A program made the translations under genes and the position numbers. The notes beneath the pieces were generated by a model. The model was given only the letters and a program-made list of their open reading frames with translations, had not been told where the DNA came from and ran no database searches. Shown piece after piece: positions 1-6,979 of a stretch of 11,530 nucleotides of DNA. Source of the DNA: Pirellulales bacterium (lineage in GTDB: Bacteria > Planctomycetota > Planctomycetia > Pirellulales > Thermoguttaceae). The DNA is taken from positions 1 through 11,530 of the forward strand of contig JAUWHT010000337.1 in NCBI GenBank assembly GCA_030605745.1, written 5' to 3'. How positions within the stretch are numbered: position 1 is the first letter of the stretch; every line of letters begins with the position of its first letter.

Positions 1-2
1 CG

Positions 3-1301
3 CCGCCGGTGTTGGCGTGGTCCGGGCGGCTGCTGACGTGGGGGTTACTGTCCTGGGCCTGGTGGCGGCTGAGCCGGGCGGTCGTGCCGGTGCGTTGGTT
101 TGCTGTCCTTACCGCCGCATTGTGGGTCTGCTTCACCGAGCACTTTCAGATGGCCGGCGAATGGGCCGTCGGCGGCATGGAGGCCAAGGGGTTCGCCTTC
201 GTGCTGGTGTTGCTGGGCGTCGAGGCGCTTGTCCGCAACCGCTGGAATCGCGCCTGGTTGCTGCTCGGCGCGGCTGCGGCTTTTCATGTACTGATCGGCG
301 GGTGGTCGGTGGTGGCTGCCGGGCTGGGGTGGCTTTGGCTCGGCAGGGACCGTCCGACGCTGCGCTCGATGTGGCCGGGTATCGTGGGCGGGTTGCTGCT
401 CTCGTTGCCCGGGTTGGTCCCGTCACTGGTGCAGAACTGGGGCACCGACGGCGAGCTGGTCCGCCAGGCCAACCATATCTACGTCTACCAGCGATTGTGC
501 CATCACCTGGACCTGGGGCAGATTCCCACCCACTATATCCGTCGCTTCGTGCTGTTGACGGTGTTTTGGATTATCTTGTGCCGAGCGACACCGGCCGCAG
601 CGGCCCCGCGGCGGCTGCGGGCGTTTGTGGTCGGGGCGATTGGCATCGCACTGGCCGGCGCGGCGATTACTCCCTTGGCATACTTCGATCGGGCGCTGGC
701 AGCCGGGCTGTTGCGGTTCTACTGGTTCCGGCTGGCCGACGTCGCCGTGCCGATGGGGGTCGCACTGGGCGCCGCTTCGTTTGTCGTCTGGAAACTCCAA
801 TCGCGACCGGCGGCCGGCAGGTGTTGGCTGGCGGTAGCGATCGTCGTTGCATGCGTCCAGGTGGTGATCCACGCCGCCGACTGCGCTCGACCCACGCCGC
901 CGCCTGCCGATCGGTTGCCCGATTACGTCGCCTGGTGGCTTGCCTGCGATCGGGTGGTACGATCCGACGATATCCGGCCGCAGGCAAGGTTCCTTACGCC
1001 CCGAATGGCCCAGACATTCAAGTGGTACGCCGGCAGAGCGGAGGTGGCCAACTGGAAGGAGATTCCGCAGGATGCCCGGGCGATCGTCCAGTGGTGGCGG
1101 CGGATGAACGATCTGTACGCCACCGGCAGCCGCCAGCCCCACGAGCGCTGGCACGAGTCGCTTGCCGAACTGGGCCCGCGGCGACTGAAACACTTGGGAG
1201 CAAAGTACCAGGCCGACTACGTATTGACGGTGAACAGACCCAGGCTTCCGCTGGAGGTGGTCTACGAGAACCGATCGTATATCATCTACCGGCTGCAGTA
1301 A
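3..1301 (+). CDS. Polytopic membrane protein, 5'-truncated by window edge
   Basis: The reading frame is open to the left edge, so the N-terminus is probably outside the window. The first possible in-window start is a GTG at 9, giving 430 residues, but it has no visible ribosome site. The first ~290 residues are strongly hydrophobic, with about eight or nine candidate membrane helices (roughly 4-22, 28-44, 59-75, 81-108, 122-142, 176-196, 206-228, 241-262, 275-293). A soluble C-terminal tail of ~140 residues ends in a beta-rich stretch (YVLTVNRPRLPLEVVYEN). A conserved-looking loop, GEWAVGGMEAKGFAF, lies near residue 51. The layout resembles large planctomycete membrane proteins of the DUF6798 kind, or membrane-embedded sugar transferases with a GT-C-like fold, but I cannot assign a reaction. 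It runs straight into the heptad element and the HAD gene, so the two may be co-transcribed. The coding call is secure; the family is a recollection and uncertain. Confidence 0.75.
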   Translation, partial: PPVLAWSGRLLTWGLLSWAWWRLSRAVVPVRWFAVLTAALWVCFTEHFQMAGEWAVGGMEAKGFAFVLVLLGVEALVRNRWNRAWLLLGAAAAFHVLIGGWSVVAAGLGWLWLGRDRPTLRSMWPGIVGGLLLSLPGLVPSLVQNWGTDGELVRQANHIYVYQRLCHHLDLGQIPTHYIRRFVLLTVFWIILCRATPAAAAPRRLRAFVVGAIGIALAGAAITPLAYFDRALAAGLLRFYWFRLADVAVPMGVALGAASFVVWKLQSRPAAGRCWLAVAIVVACVQVVIHAADCARPTPPPADRLPDYVAWWLACDRVVRSDDIRPQARFLTPRMAQTFKWYAGRAEVANWKEIPQDARAIVQWWRRMNDLYATGSRQPHERWHESLAELGPRRLKHLGAKYQADYVLTVNRPRLPLEVVYENRSYIIYRLQ

Positions 1302-1371
1302 GGGGATTTGGAATTATGGGAGTTCTGGTAGAATTCAATCCCCAATCCCCAATCCAAAATCCAAAATCCAA
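1302..1371. repeat. Heptad-periodic imperfect inverted repeat (STRR-like)
   Basis: Seventy bases between a stop codon (TAA 1299-1301) and the HAD start codon can be cut into ten consecutive 7-mers. The right half is AATCCCC twice (1337-1350) and AATCCAA three times (1351-1371), running into the ATG at 1373. The left half begins GGGGATT, TGGAATT (1302-1315), which is close to the reverse complement of the right-hand units, so the two ends can pair imperfectly. Short heptanucleotide tandem repeats (STRR) are known from cyanobacteria; equivalence here is inference. A second element with the same layout lies at 9363-9452. Confidence 0.7.
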
Positions 1372-1372
1372 A

Positions 1373-2035
1373 ATGTTTCCTCCCCACGCTGTAGTCTTCG
1401 ATATGGACGGTCTGATGTTCAACACGGAGGACATCTACACGCTGGTGGGCAGAGAGCTGTTGCGTCGGCGGGGGCGCGAGTTTACCGATGAATTGAAAGA
1501 TGAGATGATGGGGCGCCCGCCGAAGGCGGCCTTCGAGGTGATGATCCGCCGGCAGGACCTCGACGATACCTGGGAGGAGTTGGCAGGCGAGTCGAACCGG
1601 ATTTTCCTCAGCCTGTTGGGCGAACACCTGGCGGTAACGTCGGGCCTGCTGGAATTGCTCGACGCGCTGGAGGCTGCCCGGATTCCCAAGGCGATCGCCA
1701 CCAGCAGTTGGCGGGAGTTGCTCGACGCCTGCCTCTCGCCGTTCGACCTGGCACGGCGTTTCCGGTTCACGCTCACCGCCGAGGACATCACCCACGGTAA
1801 ACCGCATCCTGAGATCTATCTTATGGCTGCCGAGCGATTCGGCGTGAGGCCGGCGGAGACATTCGTATTGGAAGACAGCCAAAACGGTTGCCGCGCCGCC
1901 GTCGCCGCCGGCGCTTTCGCGGTGGCTGTGCCGGGCAAGCACAGCCGCGAGCACGATTTCAGTACCGCCTCACTGATCATCGACGGCCTGGCCGACCAGC
2001 GGTTGTATGAGGCGTTGGGAATCGGCCGCAGTTAG
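1373..2035 (+). CDS. HAD-superfamily phosphatase, beta-phosphoglucomutase-like
   Basis: The protein has 220 residues, usual for HAD subfamily IA hydrolases, which transfer or remove phosphate through an aspartyl-phosphate intermediate in the cytoplasm. All four motifs are visible: motif I FDMDGLMFNTE with nucleophile D10 and acid/base D12; motif II IATSS around T110-S112; motif III Lys K143 in HGKPHPEIY; and motif IV LEDSQNG with E167-D168 for Mg2+. A helical cap lies at about residues 17-90. The closest groups by motif are phosphatases of phosphorylated sugars and beta-phosphoglucomutase-like enzymes; the substrate cannot be read from sequence. The start is ATG 1373, because homologues begin just before the first strand. 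It has no Shine-Dalgarno, being preceded by the AATCCAA heptads. An in-frame ATG at 1316 would add 19 residues encoded by the repeat and is less likely. Confidence 0.9.
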   Translation: MFPPHAVVFDMDGLMFNTEDIYTLVGRELLRRRGREFTDELKDEMMGRPPKAAFEVMIRRQDLDDTWEELAGESNRIFLSLLGEHLAVTSGLLELLDALEAARIPKAIATSSWRELLDACLSPFDLARRFRFTLTAEDITHGKPHPEIYLMAAERFGVRPAETFVLEDSQNGCRAAVAAGAFAVAVPGKHSREHDFSTASLIIDGLADQRLYEALGIGRS

Positions 2036-2066
2036 CCCGACAGGTGCATGCAGTGCCAGCACACAC

Positions 2067-2108
2067 GTTTAGCCGTCGCGTCCACGCGGCGCGACTACCC
2101 GGCTAAAC
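2067..2108. repeat. Long interrupted palindrome, REP-like or terminator hairpin
   Basis: GTTTAGCC (2067-2074) pairs perfectly with GGCTAAAC (2101-2108), and inside it GTCGCG (2075-2080) pairs with CGCGAC (2090-2095). This leaves a 9-nt loop and a 5-nt bulge on the right side. It lies 31 bp after the HAD stop codon. No T-run follows, so it is not a textbook intrinsic terminator. The sharp GC-rich palindrome between genes resembles dispersed REP-type repeats, and a RAYT relic is present at 8438-8736. It could still stop or stabilise the upstream transcript. The palindrome is seen; its class is inferred. Confidence 0.6.
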
Positions 2109-2119
2109 CTACTTCTCCC

Positions 2120-2149
2120 TTGACGGTCTTGCGGCGGAAGTGCTAGACT
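2120..2149 (+). promoter_or_regulatory. Sigma-70-type promoter for the cytidylyltransferase-greA unit
   Basis: TTGACG (2120-2125) matches the -35 consensus in five of six bases. After an 18-bp spacer, TAGACT (2144-2149) matches the -10 box in four of six. It is preceded by TG at 2141-2142, one base upstream, as in an extended -10 element. Transcription would start near 2156, giving a leader of about 60 nt before the start at 2218. The position between a palindrome and a two-gene unit fits. Not tested experimentally. Confidence 0.55.
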
Positions 2150-2204
2150 GGCTGTTTTGGTAGCCAATTTCTGGTGGGAATCTTGTTGGCTGGCGTCACG
2201 GATT

Positions 2205-2208
2205 GAGG
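2205..2208 (+). promoter_or_regulatory. Ribosome binding site deciding the start at 2218
   Basis: GAGG ends nine bases before ATG 2218. The in-frame alternatives fit less well: ATG 2209 would abut the GAGG directly, and TTG 2203 has no purine-rich site at a workable distance. The choice at 2218 also makes the protein begin MLKTLGIVQ, like the usual N-terminus of this family. Confidence 0.6.
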
Positions 2209-2217
2209 ATGGGCCGG

Positions 2218-2967
2218 ATGTTGAAGACGTTGGGGATCGTTCAGGGGTGTTTCTCCTCGCCGCGTTTCCGCCGCACTATCAACCGCAAGCTGGGCGGCAA
2301 ATCGGTGTTGGAATGGGTGGTCCGCCGGGTGACCGATTGTGCTCGGCTGGACGGCGTGATCGTGGTAGCGTGCAACGCGGTCGAACACCGTTTCGTCGGC
2401 AGCCTGGTTCCGCCGGACGTTCCGGTGTTTGTCGGTAACCAGCCGGATGCCTTGGAGCGATTCTGCCGTGTGTTGGAGGAGTATCCGGCCGAAGCGGCGG
2501 TTCGGATCCGCGGCGACAACCCGTTCATCGACCCGGTGTTGATCGACCGGCTGGTGACCACCGCCCAGTCGCACCCGAATTGCGACTACGTCAGCTACTG
2601 TTCGCAAGACGGTCGCCCGGCTATTCTCTCACCGGTGGGGATTTATGCGGAATGGTTCCGCAGCAGCGCGCTGCGCAAAGCGGCCCGGGCAAGCAGGAAC
2701 ACAGCCGACCGGGAACACGTTACCCGATACATCTACTCCCACCCCGAGAAATTCAACCTTCGGCTGATTCCCGCCCCGTCCGAAATCGATCGCGACGACA
2801 TCCGCTTGACGGTCGACATCGAAGAGGACTGGGAGCACACCCTGGCGATCTATGACGCCCTGGGGCCGGAAGCATTAGATTGGCAACGGATTGCCGGCTT
2901 GTTGGACCATCAGCCGGCGTTGCGCAGACGGATGGCGGTGCTTAACCGCGTGCACGCCCAAGGCTGA
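2218..2967 (+). CDS. SpsF-like cytidylyltransferase homologue, degenerate signature
   Basis: The 249-residue protein belongs by pattern to the CMP-sugar/spore-coat cytidylyltransferases (SpsF, NeuA, KdsB group), which activate an acidic or surface sugar with CTP. Core features are present: first strand TLGIVQ (4-9), metal-site region RIRGDNPFIDP with D100 and D105, DREHVT (164-169), and RLTVDIEEDWE (196-206). The signature near the N-terminus is abnormal. Where the family has roughly QARxGSxRLPGK, this protein reads QGCFSSPRFRRT. The first Arg is replaced by C11 and the conserved Lys aligns with T20; only R16 is kept, and the following LGGKSVL (25-31) aligns normally. It may therefore be inactive as a CTP transferase, or have changed chemistry. 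It is the first gene of a unit with greA, whose start lies 7 bp after its stop. Family call good; activity uncertain. Confidence 0.8.
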   Translation: MLKTLGIVQGCFSSPRFRRTINRKLGGKSVLEWVVRRVTDCARLDGVIVVACNAVEHRFVGSLVPPDVPVFVGNQPDALERFCRVLEEYPAEAAVRIRGDNPFIDPVLIDRLVTTAQSHPNCDYVSYCSQDGRPAILSPVGIYAEWFRSSALRKAARASRNTADREHVTRYIYSHPEKFNLRLIPAPSEIDRDDIRLTVDIEEDWEHTLAIYDALGPEALDWQRIAGLLDHQPALRRRMAVLNRVHAQG

Positions 2968-2974
2968 ATACTGT

Positions 2975-3454
2975 ATGTCCGATCGCATTCCCATGACCCG
3001 CACCGGGTACGACAAGATCAAGGCCGATCTCGACCGGCTCCACACCGTCGCGTTGCCCGAAATCCTCGAGCGGCTGGCCAATGCCCGTGCTGAAGGCGAC
3101 CTGACCGAAAACGCCGAGTACCTCGGCGCGCAGGAAAGCCGGGCGATGATGGAAGCCAGAATCAACGTGCTCCGCGACAAGCTGGCCCGCGCCGTGTTGA
3201 TCGACCCCTCGCAACTTCCCCGGGACGAGGTCGGCTTCGGTTGCACGGTGCGGGTGAAGGACCTCGCGCTAGGTGACGAAGAAGAGTTCACACTGGTCGG
3301 CGCCGGCGAAGAGGACTACGAGGCCGGCAAGATTCTCTTCACCAGTCCGCTGGCCCAAGGCCTGGCGGGCAAGAAGGTCGGCGATCGGGTGGAGATCAAG
3401 GTTCCCAAGGGGATGGAGAATTTCGAGATCCTCAAGATTCGCTTCGAAGAGTGA
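2975..3454 (+). CDS. greA: Transcription elongation factor GreA
   Basis: At 159 residues this is the standard GreA length (E. coli has 158). GreA enters the secondary channel of RNA polymerase and stimulates cleavage of backtracked transcripts. The N-terminal half (about 8-78) is the antiparallel coiled coil. Its tip carries the acidic motif AEGDLTENAEY with D42 and E45, the pair that reaches the polymerase active site in characterised GreA proteins. The C-terminal FKBP-like domain (about 82-157) includes GCTVRVKD, the SPLAQGLAGKKVGD loop typical of the family, and the FEILKI end. The ATG at 2975 gives the family-typical N-terminus and lies 7 bp after the upstream stop, with a weak AAGG (2960-2963) 11 bases before it; ATG 2993 is an alternative. 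Translation is probably coupled to the upstream gene. Nothing is missing or unusual. Confidence 0.96.
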   Translation: MSDRIPMTRTGYDKIKADLDRLHTVALPEILERLANARAEGDLTENAEYLGAQESRAMMEARINVLRDKLARAVLIDPSQLPRDEVGFGCTVRVKDLALGDEEEFTLVGAGEEDYEAGKILFTSPLAQGLAGKKVGDRVEIKVPKGMENFEILKIRFEE

Positions 3455-3473
3455 AGAGTAAGGTGAAGTAAGT

Positions 3474-3494
3474 AGGAGTGTCGCGTCCACTTCT
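3474..3494. terminator. Weak hairpin between convergent genes
   Basis: AGGAGTG (3474-3480) and CACTTCT (3488-3494) pair over seven positions, with one G-T pair, around a 7-nt loop. It sits between the greA stop (3454) and the minus-strand MNT-HEPN stop (3495-3497), where a bidirectional terminator would be expected. The stem is short and no clear T-run follows on either strand, so the function is only a guess. Confidence 0.25.
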
Positions 3495-4376
3495 CTATGA
3501 CCCAATACTCATGATCTTCTTACGGCAAATCTTCTTTGTCAGGCGTTGGAGCTTGCGGACTCGGGTAGCGAGATACTCCAGTTCGGCCTTGGTGATCTTG
3601 TAGTCGCGTTTGTAGCGGGCGTCGATGTAGGCCCGCTTGAGGAGATCGAAGCAGCGCTGCTGTTGCTTGGTCGCACGAGGAAAGACGGTGAAGAAATCGG
3701 GGTGCAGGTTGCTGGCCTGGCGGTCCAGTTTCTCAATGTCGTGTGTCTTGGGCTTATACCGGGTGAAGGTCAAAACGATCGCGTTGTAGAACCGTTCAGT
3801 GGCCTGGTGAAGTTCAAAGGCTGCTTTGTTGTATCTTGTTTTCTTTATGTCGTCGAACGTAGTGTCTAGAAACTCACAGGCACTCTTGAACCAGTGTGTG
3901 AAATCCTCGCGGGCATATTTCTGACGTTCTTTGGGATCGAACTTTCGGCGCCGGGCCAGCTTGTGGCGGCCGCTGTCGTATAGCAGGACGCCTTCCTTCT
4001 TGATGTCGCTAAAAAAATACTGGCCGCGTTCGATGTCCTTGTTCAGATGTTTGATGTCCTCGACGATGACGCTGGAGGTCGGACGGTCCAGACCCAATCG
4101 CTCCAGACGTTGCCGGATGGCGCGAGATGTGTTGGCCTCGGCCTGCTGCGTCGCACTGGAACGCTTTTCGGTAACGAGCAATAAATCGAAATCGCTCTGG
4201 TAGGAGTAGACAATATCGTCCTCGACGTACCGATCCTCGACCCAGTCGCCCCGGGCGTAGGAGCCGAAAAGGATCAGCATGGTCAGATCGTCGCCGACCA
4301 ACTCGCGGATCACGCCGGTGATCTCGTGGAGTTTGGCGGCCTGATGTCGTGATCGGCGGGGAAGAGAGCGCTTCAT
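3495..4376 (-). CDS. Single-chain nucleotidyltransferase-HEPN protein
   Basis: The 293-residue protein joins a minimal nucleotidyltransferase (about 15-135) to a HEPN domain (about 155-285). The first has LILFGSYARGD (34-44) followed, after a ~17-residue insertion, by SDFD (61-64), which supplies the two metal aspartates D62 and D64. The second is helical, with HQATERFYNAIV (190-201) and R206-x5-H212 (RYKPKTH), which fits the Rx4-6H motif of HEPN ribonucleases. In MntA-HepT toxin-antitoxin pairs these domains are separate proteins, and MntA modifies a Tyr two residues after the HEPN His; here that place is Ile214. Joined versions are known but poorly characterised. The ATG at 4376 is forced upstream by an in-frame TAG at 4388-4386, and a GAGGGG abuts the ATG too closely to be an ideal site. 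It lies 46 bp behind the ATPase and may share its transcript. One sampled 60-base line is 45% GC, lower than its neighbours, hinting at transfer. Confidence 0.85.
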   Translation of the reverse strand: MKRSLPRRSRHQAAKLHEITGVIRELVGDDLTMLILFGSYARGDWVEDRYVEDDIVYSYQSDFDLLLVTEKRSSATQQAEANTSRAIRQRLERLGLDRPTSSVIVEDIKHLNKDIERGQYFFSDIKKEGVLLYDSGRHKLARRRKFDPKERQKYAREDFTHWFKSACEFLDTTFDDIKKTRYNKAAFELHQATERFYNAIVLTFTRYKPKTHDIEKLDRQASNLHPDFFTVFPRATKQQQRCFDLLKRAYIDARYKRDYKITKAELEYLATRVRKLQRLTKKICRKKIMSIGS

Positions 4377-4422
4377 CCCCTCATACTAACACTGTGACTG
4401 CCCGCCGGCAATAGTACGAACG

Positions 4423-6900
4423 CTATGGCCGACTTGATCTCGCCAGAATTCCCGGGTGCTGCGGGTCGAGGAGCCGATAGGTTGCCAGTTTTGCGAAGTC
4501 CTCGATCAGAAATCCGGCCAGGGCGAAACCCCAGACGAACATCGCCCAGTACCAACCGATCGGAGCCATGAACACGCCGTAGACTGAGACCAACGTTGCC
4601 ACGAGTTGGGCCCCGGACACCGCGCAAAACAGGGCCGCCGCCGGCCGTACGGACCAGAAGGGCCCCTTGGTGCGGGTGACGTAGATCGTCAGCGTGCCGG
4701 CCACTGATAGTTTCAGATAGATCAACGACCGGATCATGTCGCGATCAAGCGCGAACACCCGCTCGGCCAGGTAGAACAGCCCGAACGACTCGACCACGCC
4801 CGCCAGACCCAGCACGGTGGCCAGGGTCAGCACCATCCGCATGTCCCAGGCCACCGGCTTTTTGCTGTAGCGCACGCGGTCGAAGGCAATCGAGATGATA
4901 GCGCCGTCGTTCAGCAGGGCCAACAGGACGATCATTATGGCGGTGACCGGGTAGAAGTTGAACACCAGTATCGAGAGTGTCATGAAGACCAACACACGGA
5001 TCGTTTCGGCGATGCGGTAGATCGCGTAGTTGGTCATCCGCTGAAAGATTTTTCGGCTTTCCTTGATGGCGTTAATGATCACCGACAGGCCGGGGCTCAG
5101 CAGCACGATGTCGGCGGCGGCCCGGGCGGCATCGGTGGCGCCGGAGACCGCGATACCTGCCTCCGCCTTCTTTAGCGCCGGAGCGTCGTTCACCCCGTCG
5201 CCGGTCATGCCCACGATGTGACCGTGCTGCTGGAGCACGTCGACCACGTGGTACTTGTGTTCGGGGTAGACCTGGGCAAAACCGTCGGCCCGTTCGATGG
5301 CGTCGGCAAGCTGGCCGGCCTGGTGGTGCCCGGTTTCGGCGAAGATGCTGGCGTCGAGGATGTTGGTACCCAGTCCCAACTGTCGGGCCGTCTCTTTGGC
5401 AATTGCGAGTTGGTCGCCGGTGATCATCTTCACCCGGCTGTCCATCTCGCGGGCGGCCTCGATAGTTGCTTTCGAGTCCTCTCGCGGCGGGTCGAAAAGC
5501 GGCAGGACCCCGAGGAACTGCCATTGGCCCCGCTGGTCGGTCCGGGCAACACCCAACGCGCGGAAACCGCGCTCGGCAAACTCATCCACCGCCCGGTCTA
5601 CTTCCGCTGCGACCCGGCCGGCATTGGCCGACAGGGCCAGGATCATCTGGGGGGCACCCTTGGTAACCCTAAATGTAAGGCCGTCCGGCGATCGGACGGT
5701 GGCTTCCGTCCGCTTCCCGACCGGATCGAACGGCCGGAAGTGGGTTACCTCGAAGGCGTTGCAGTCCCGCTGGTCGGCAACACCGCCGAGCACGGCCAGA
5801 TCGATCGCGTCCTGGTCTTCCGCCCGCGAGGCCAACGCCGCACACAAGATCGCCTCGTCCGGGGTCACTCGCTCCACGGTGAACGGCTGGCCCAGTGTCA
5901 GCTTGTTTTGGGTCAACGTGCCCGTCTTGTCCGAGCAAAGCACGTCCATGCCCGCTATTTCCTCGATCGACGCCAGCCGGCTGACGATCGCCTGGTATCC
6001 GGCCAGCACTCGCGCCCCGACGGCCATGGTGACCGACAACACGGTGGGCAGAGCGACCGGCACGGCCGCAACCGTTAGGACCAACGCGAATTGCAACGTG
6101 GTCATGATCGGGTCGCCACGGAACAGAGCGACAATCAGGATCAGAGCGACCAGGCCCACCGCCAGGCCAATCAGAAAGTCGCCGATCTTCAGCACCGCGC
6201 GCTGGAAGTGGCTGGTCGTGTGAGCCGATTGCACCAGTTGGGCGGTCTTCCCGAAAAACGTCTTCTCCGCAGTCGCCTCGACCACCGCTTCGATCTCGCC
6301 CTGCTTGACGATCGAGCCGGAATAGACGGTCTCGCCCGGTTTACGCGTAACGGGCAACGACTCGCCGGTCAGCGCCGACTGGTCCACTTCGATTGGATCG
6401 CCGTCGAGCAGTTTCCCGTCCGCCGGCATAATGTCGCCGATCCGCAGCCGGACCAGGTCGCCGGGCACCAGTTCCCTTGCCGGTATCGCACTCCATTTAC
6501 CGTCTCGGTTGACTCGGGCCAGCAGTGCCAGTTTCTCCTTCAGCGCGGCGATGGCATTGCCGGCCTGGAACTCCTCCCAGAACCCGATCCCGGCATTGGC
6601 CACCAGCAGCACAAAGATGATCGCGAAATCGTCCCAATGCCCGACCACGGCTGAGAGGACCGTCGCCACCTCGATCATCCAGGGGATCGGCCCCCAGAAG
6701 TACGTGAGGAACTTCAACAGCGGGCTGGCCTTTTGCTCGACCAACTCGTTGTAGCCGTATTGAGCCAGCCGCCGCTGTGCCTCGTCCTGCGTCAGCCCGC
6801 CCGGCGAAACCACGGCTTGCCCCGGCATCGGCGCCTGCGGCCCGAGTGCAAAATGTTCTCCAAGCTGCGGCACAGCTCCGATGTCCTGCTCTGAATCCAT
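4423..6900 (-). CDS. Plasma-membrane-type (P3A) proton-pumping P-type ATPase
   Basis: The 825-residue protein is predicted to export H+ across the cytoplasmic membrane using ATP. Motifs appear in order: actuator TGES (178-181); TM4 PVALPTVLSVTMAVG (281-295), as in plant and archaeal H+-ATPases; phosphorylation DKTGTLT (D324); nucleotide-domain KGAP (414-417); MITGDQ (492-497); TGDGVNDAPAL (566-576); and TM6 ALLNDG (661-666). D665 aligns with the hinge Asn-Asp region. Plant proton-site residues have counterparts: N102 in TM2 (plant N106), R635 in TM5 (plant R655) and, by position, the TM6 Asp. The first ~60 residues form a cation-ATPase N-terminal domain. The autoinhibitory C-terminal tail of plant pumps is absent; the length resembles the ~800-residue prokaryotic forms. 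The reading frame extends upstream to 7128, but ATG 6900 is chosen for its AGGAG site and because the added residues look random. Likely roles are pH homeostasis and energising transport. Confidence 0.93.
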   Translation of the reverse strand: MDSEQDIGAVPQLGEHFALGPQAPMPGQAVVSPGGLTQDEAQRRLAQYGYNELVEQKASPLLKFLTYFWGPIPWMIEVATVLSAVVGHWDDFAIIFVLLVANAGIGFWEEFQAGNAIAALKEKLALLARVNRDGKWSAIPARELVPGDLVRLRIGDIMPADGKLLDGDPIEVDQSALTGESLPVTRKPGETVYSGSIVKQGEIEAVVEATAEKTFFGKTAQLVQSAHTTSHFQRAVLKIGDFLIGLAVGLVALILIVALFRGDPIMTTLQFALVLTVAAVPVALPTVLSVTMAVGARVLAGYQAIVSRLASIEEIAGMDVLCSDKTGTLTQNKLTLGQPFTVERVTPDEAILCAALASRAEDQDAIDLAVLGGVADQRDCNAFEVTHFRPFDPVGKRTEATVRSPDGLTFRVTKGAPQMILALSANAGRVAAEVDRAVDEFAERGFRALGVARTDQRGQWQFLGVLPLFDPPREDSKATIEAAREMDSRVKMITGDQLAIAKETARQLGLGTNILDASIFAETGHHQAGQLADAIERADGFAQVYPEHKYHVVDVLQQHGHIVGMTGDGVNDAPALKKAEAGIAVSGATDAARAAADIVLLSPGLSVIINAIKESRKIFQRMTNYAIYRIAETIRVLVFMTLSILVFNFYPVTAIMIVLLALLNDGAIISIAFDRVRYSKKPVAWDMRMVLTLATVLGLAGVVESFGLFYLAERVFALDRDMIRSLIYLKLSVAGTLTIYVTRTKGPFWSVRPAAALFCAVSGAQLVATLVSVYGVFMAPIGWYWAMFVWGFALAGFLIEDFAKLATYRLLDPQHPGILARSSRP

Positions 6901-6907
6901 CTTTTTT

Positions 6908-6912
6908 CTCCT
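6908..6912 (-). promoter_or_regulatory. Ribosome binding site of the H+-ATPase gene
   Basis: On the minus strand AGGAG lies seven bases before ATG 6900, a strong and well-spaced site. It excludes the much longer upstream extension of this frame (to 7128), which would run through the divergent promoter region. Confidence 0.75.
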
Positions 6913-6979
6913 GCCTTTCTCTCTTTCCCTCGACCACTCAACTGTAGCTTGCAAAGCGATTGCAGGAGGCGATTCCGAG

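Noticed and set aside
423..1193. 256-codon minus-strand frame antisense to the membrane protein
   Set aside because: Composition is that of an antisense shadow, no family pattern is visible, and it lies wholly within a better gene.
1302..1371. CRISPR-like array
   Set aside because: Units are only 7 nt, without spacers; there are no 24-37-nt repeats and no cas genes in the window.
17..1372. Long plus-strand open frame in front of the HAD gene, overlapping the membrane protein
   Set aside because: Its translation is Arg/Gly-rich without hydrophobic helices or motifs, typical of a shifted frame in high-GC DNA. The alternative frame gives a coherent membrane protein.
5218..6223. Long plus-strand frames antisense to the ATPase
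   Set aside because: The opposite strand holds an intact P-type ATPase with every motif in place, and the antisense products show no domain.
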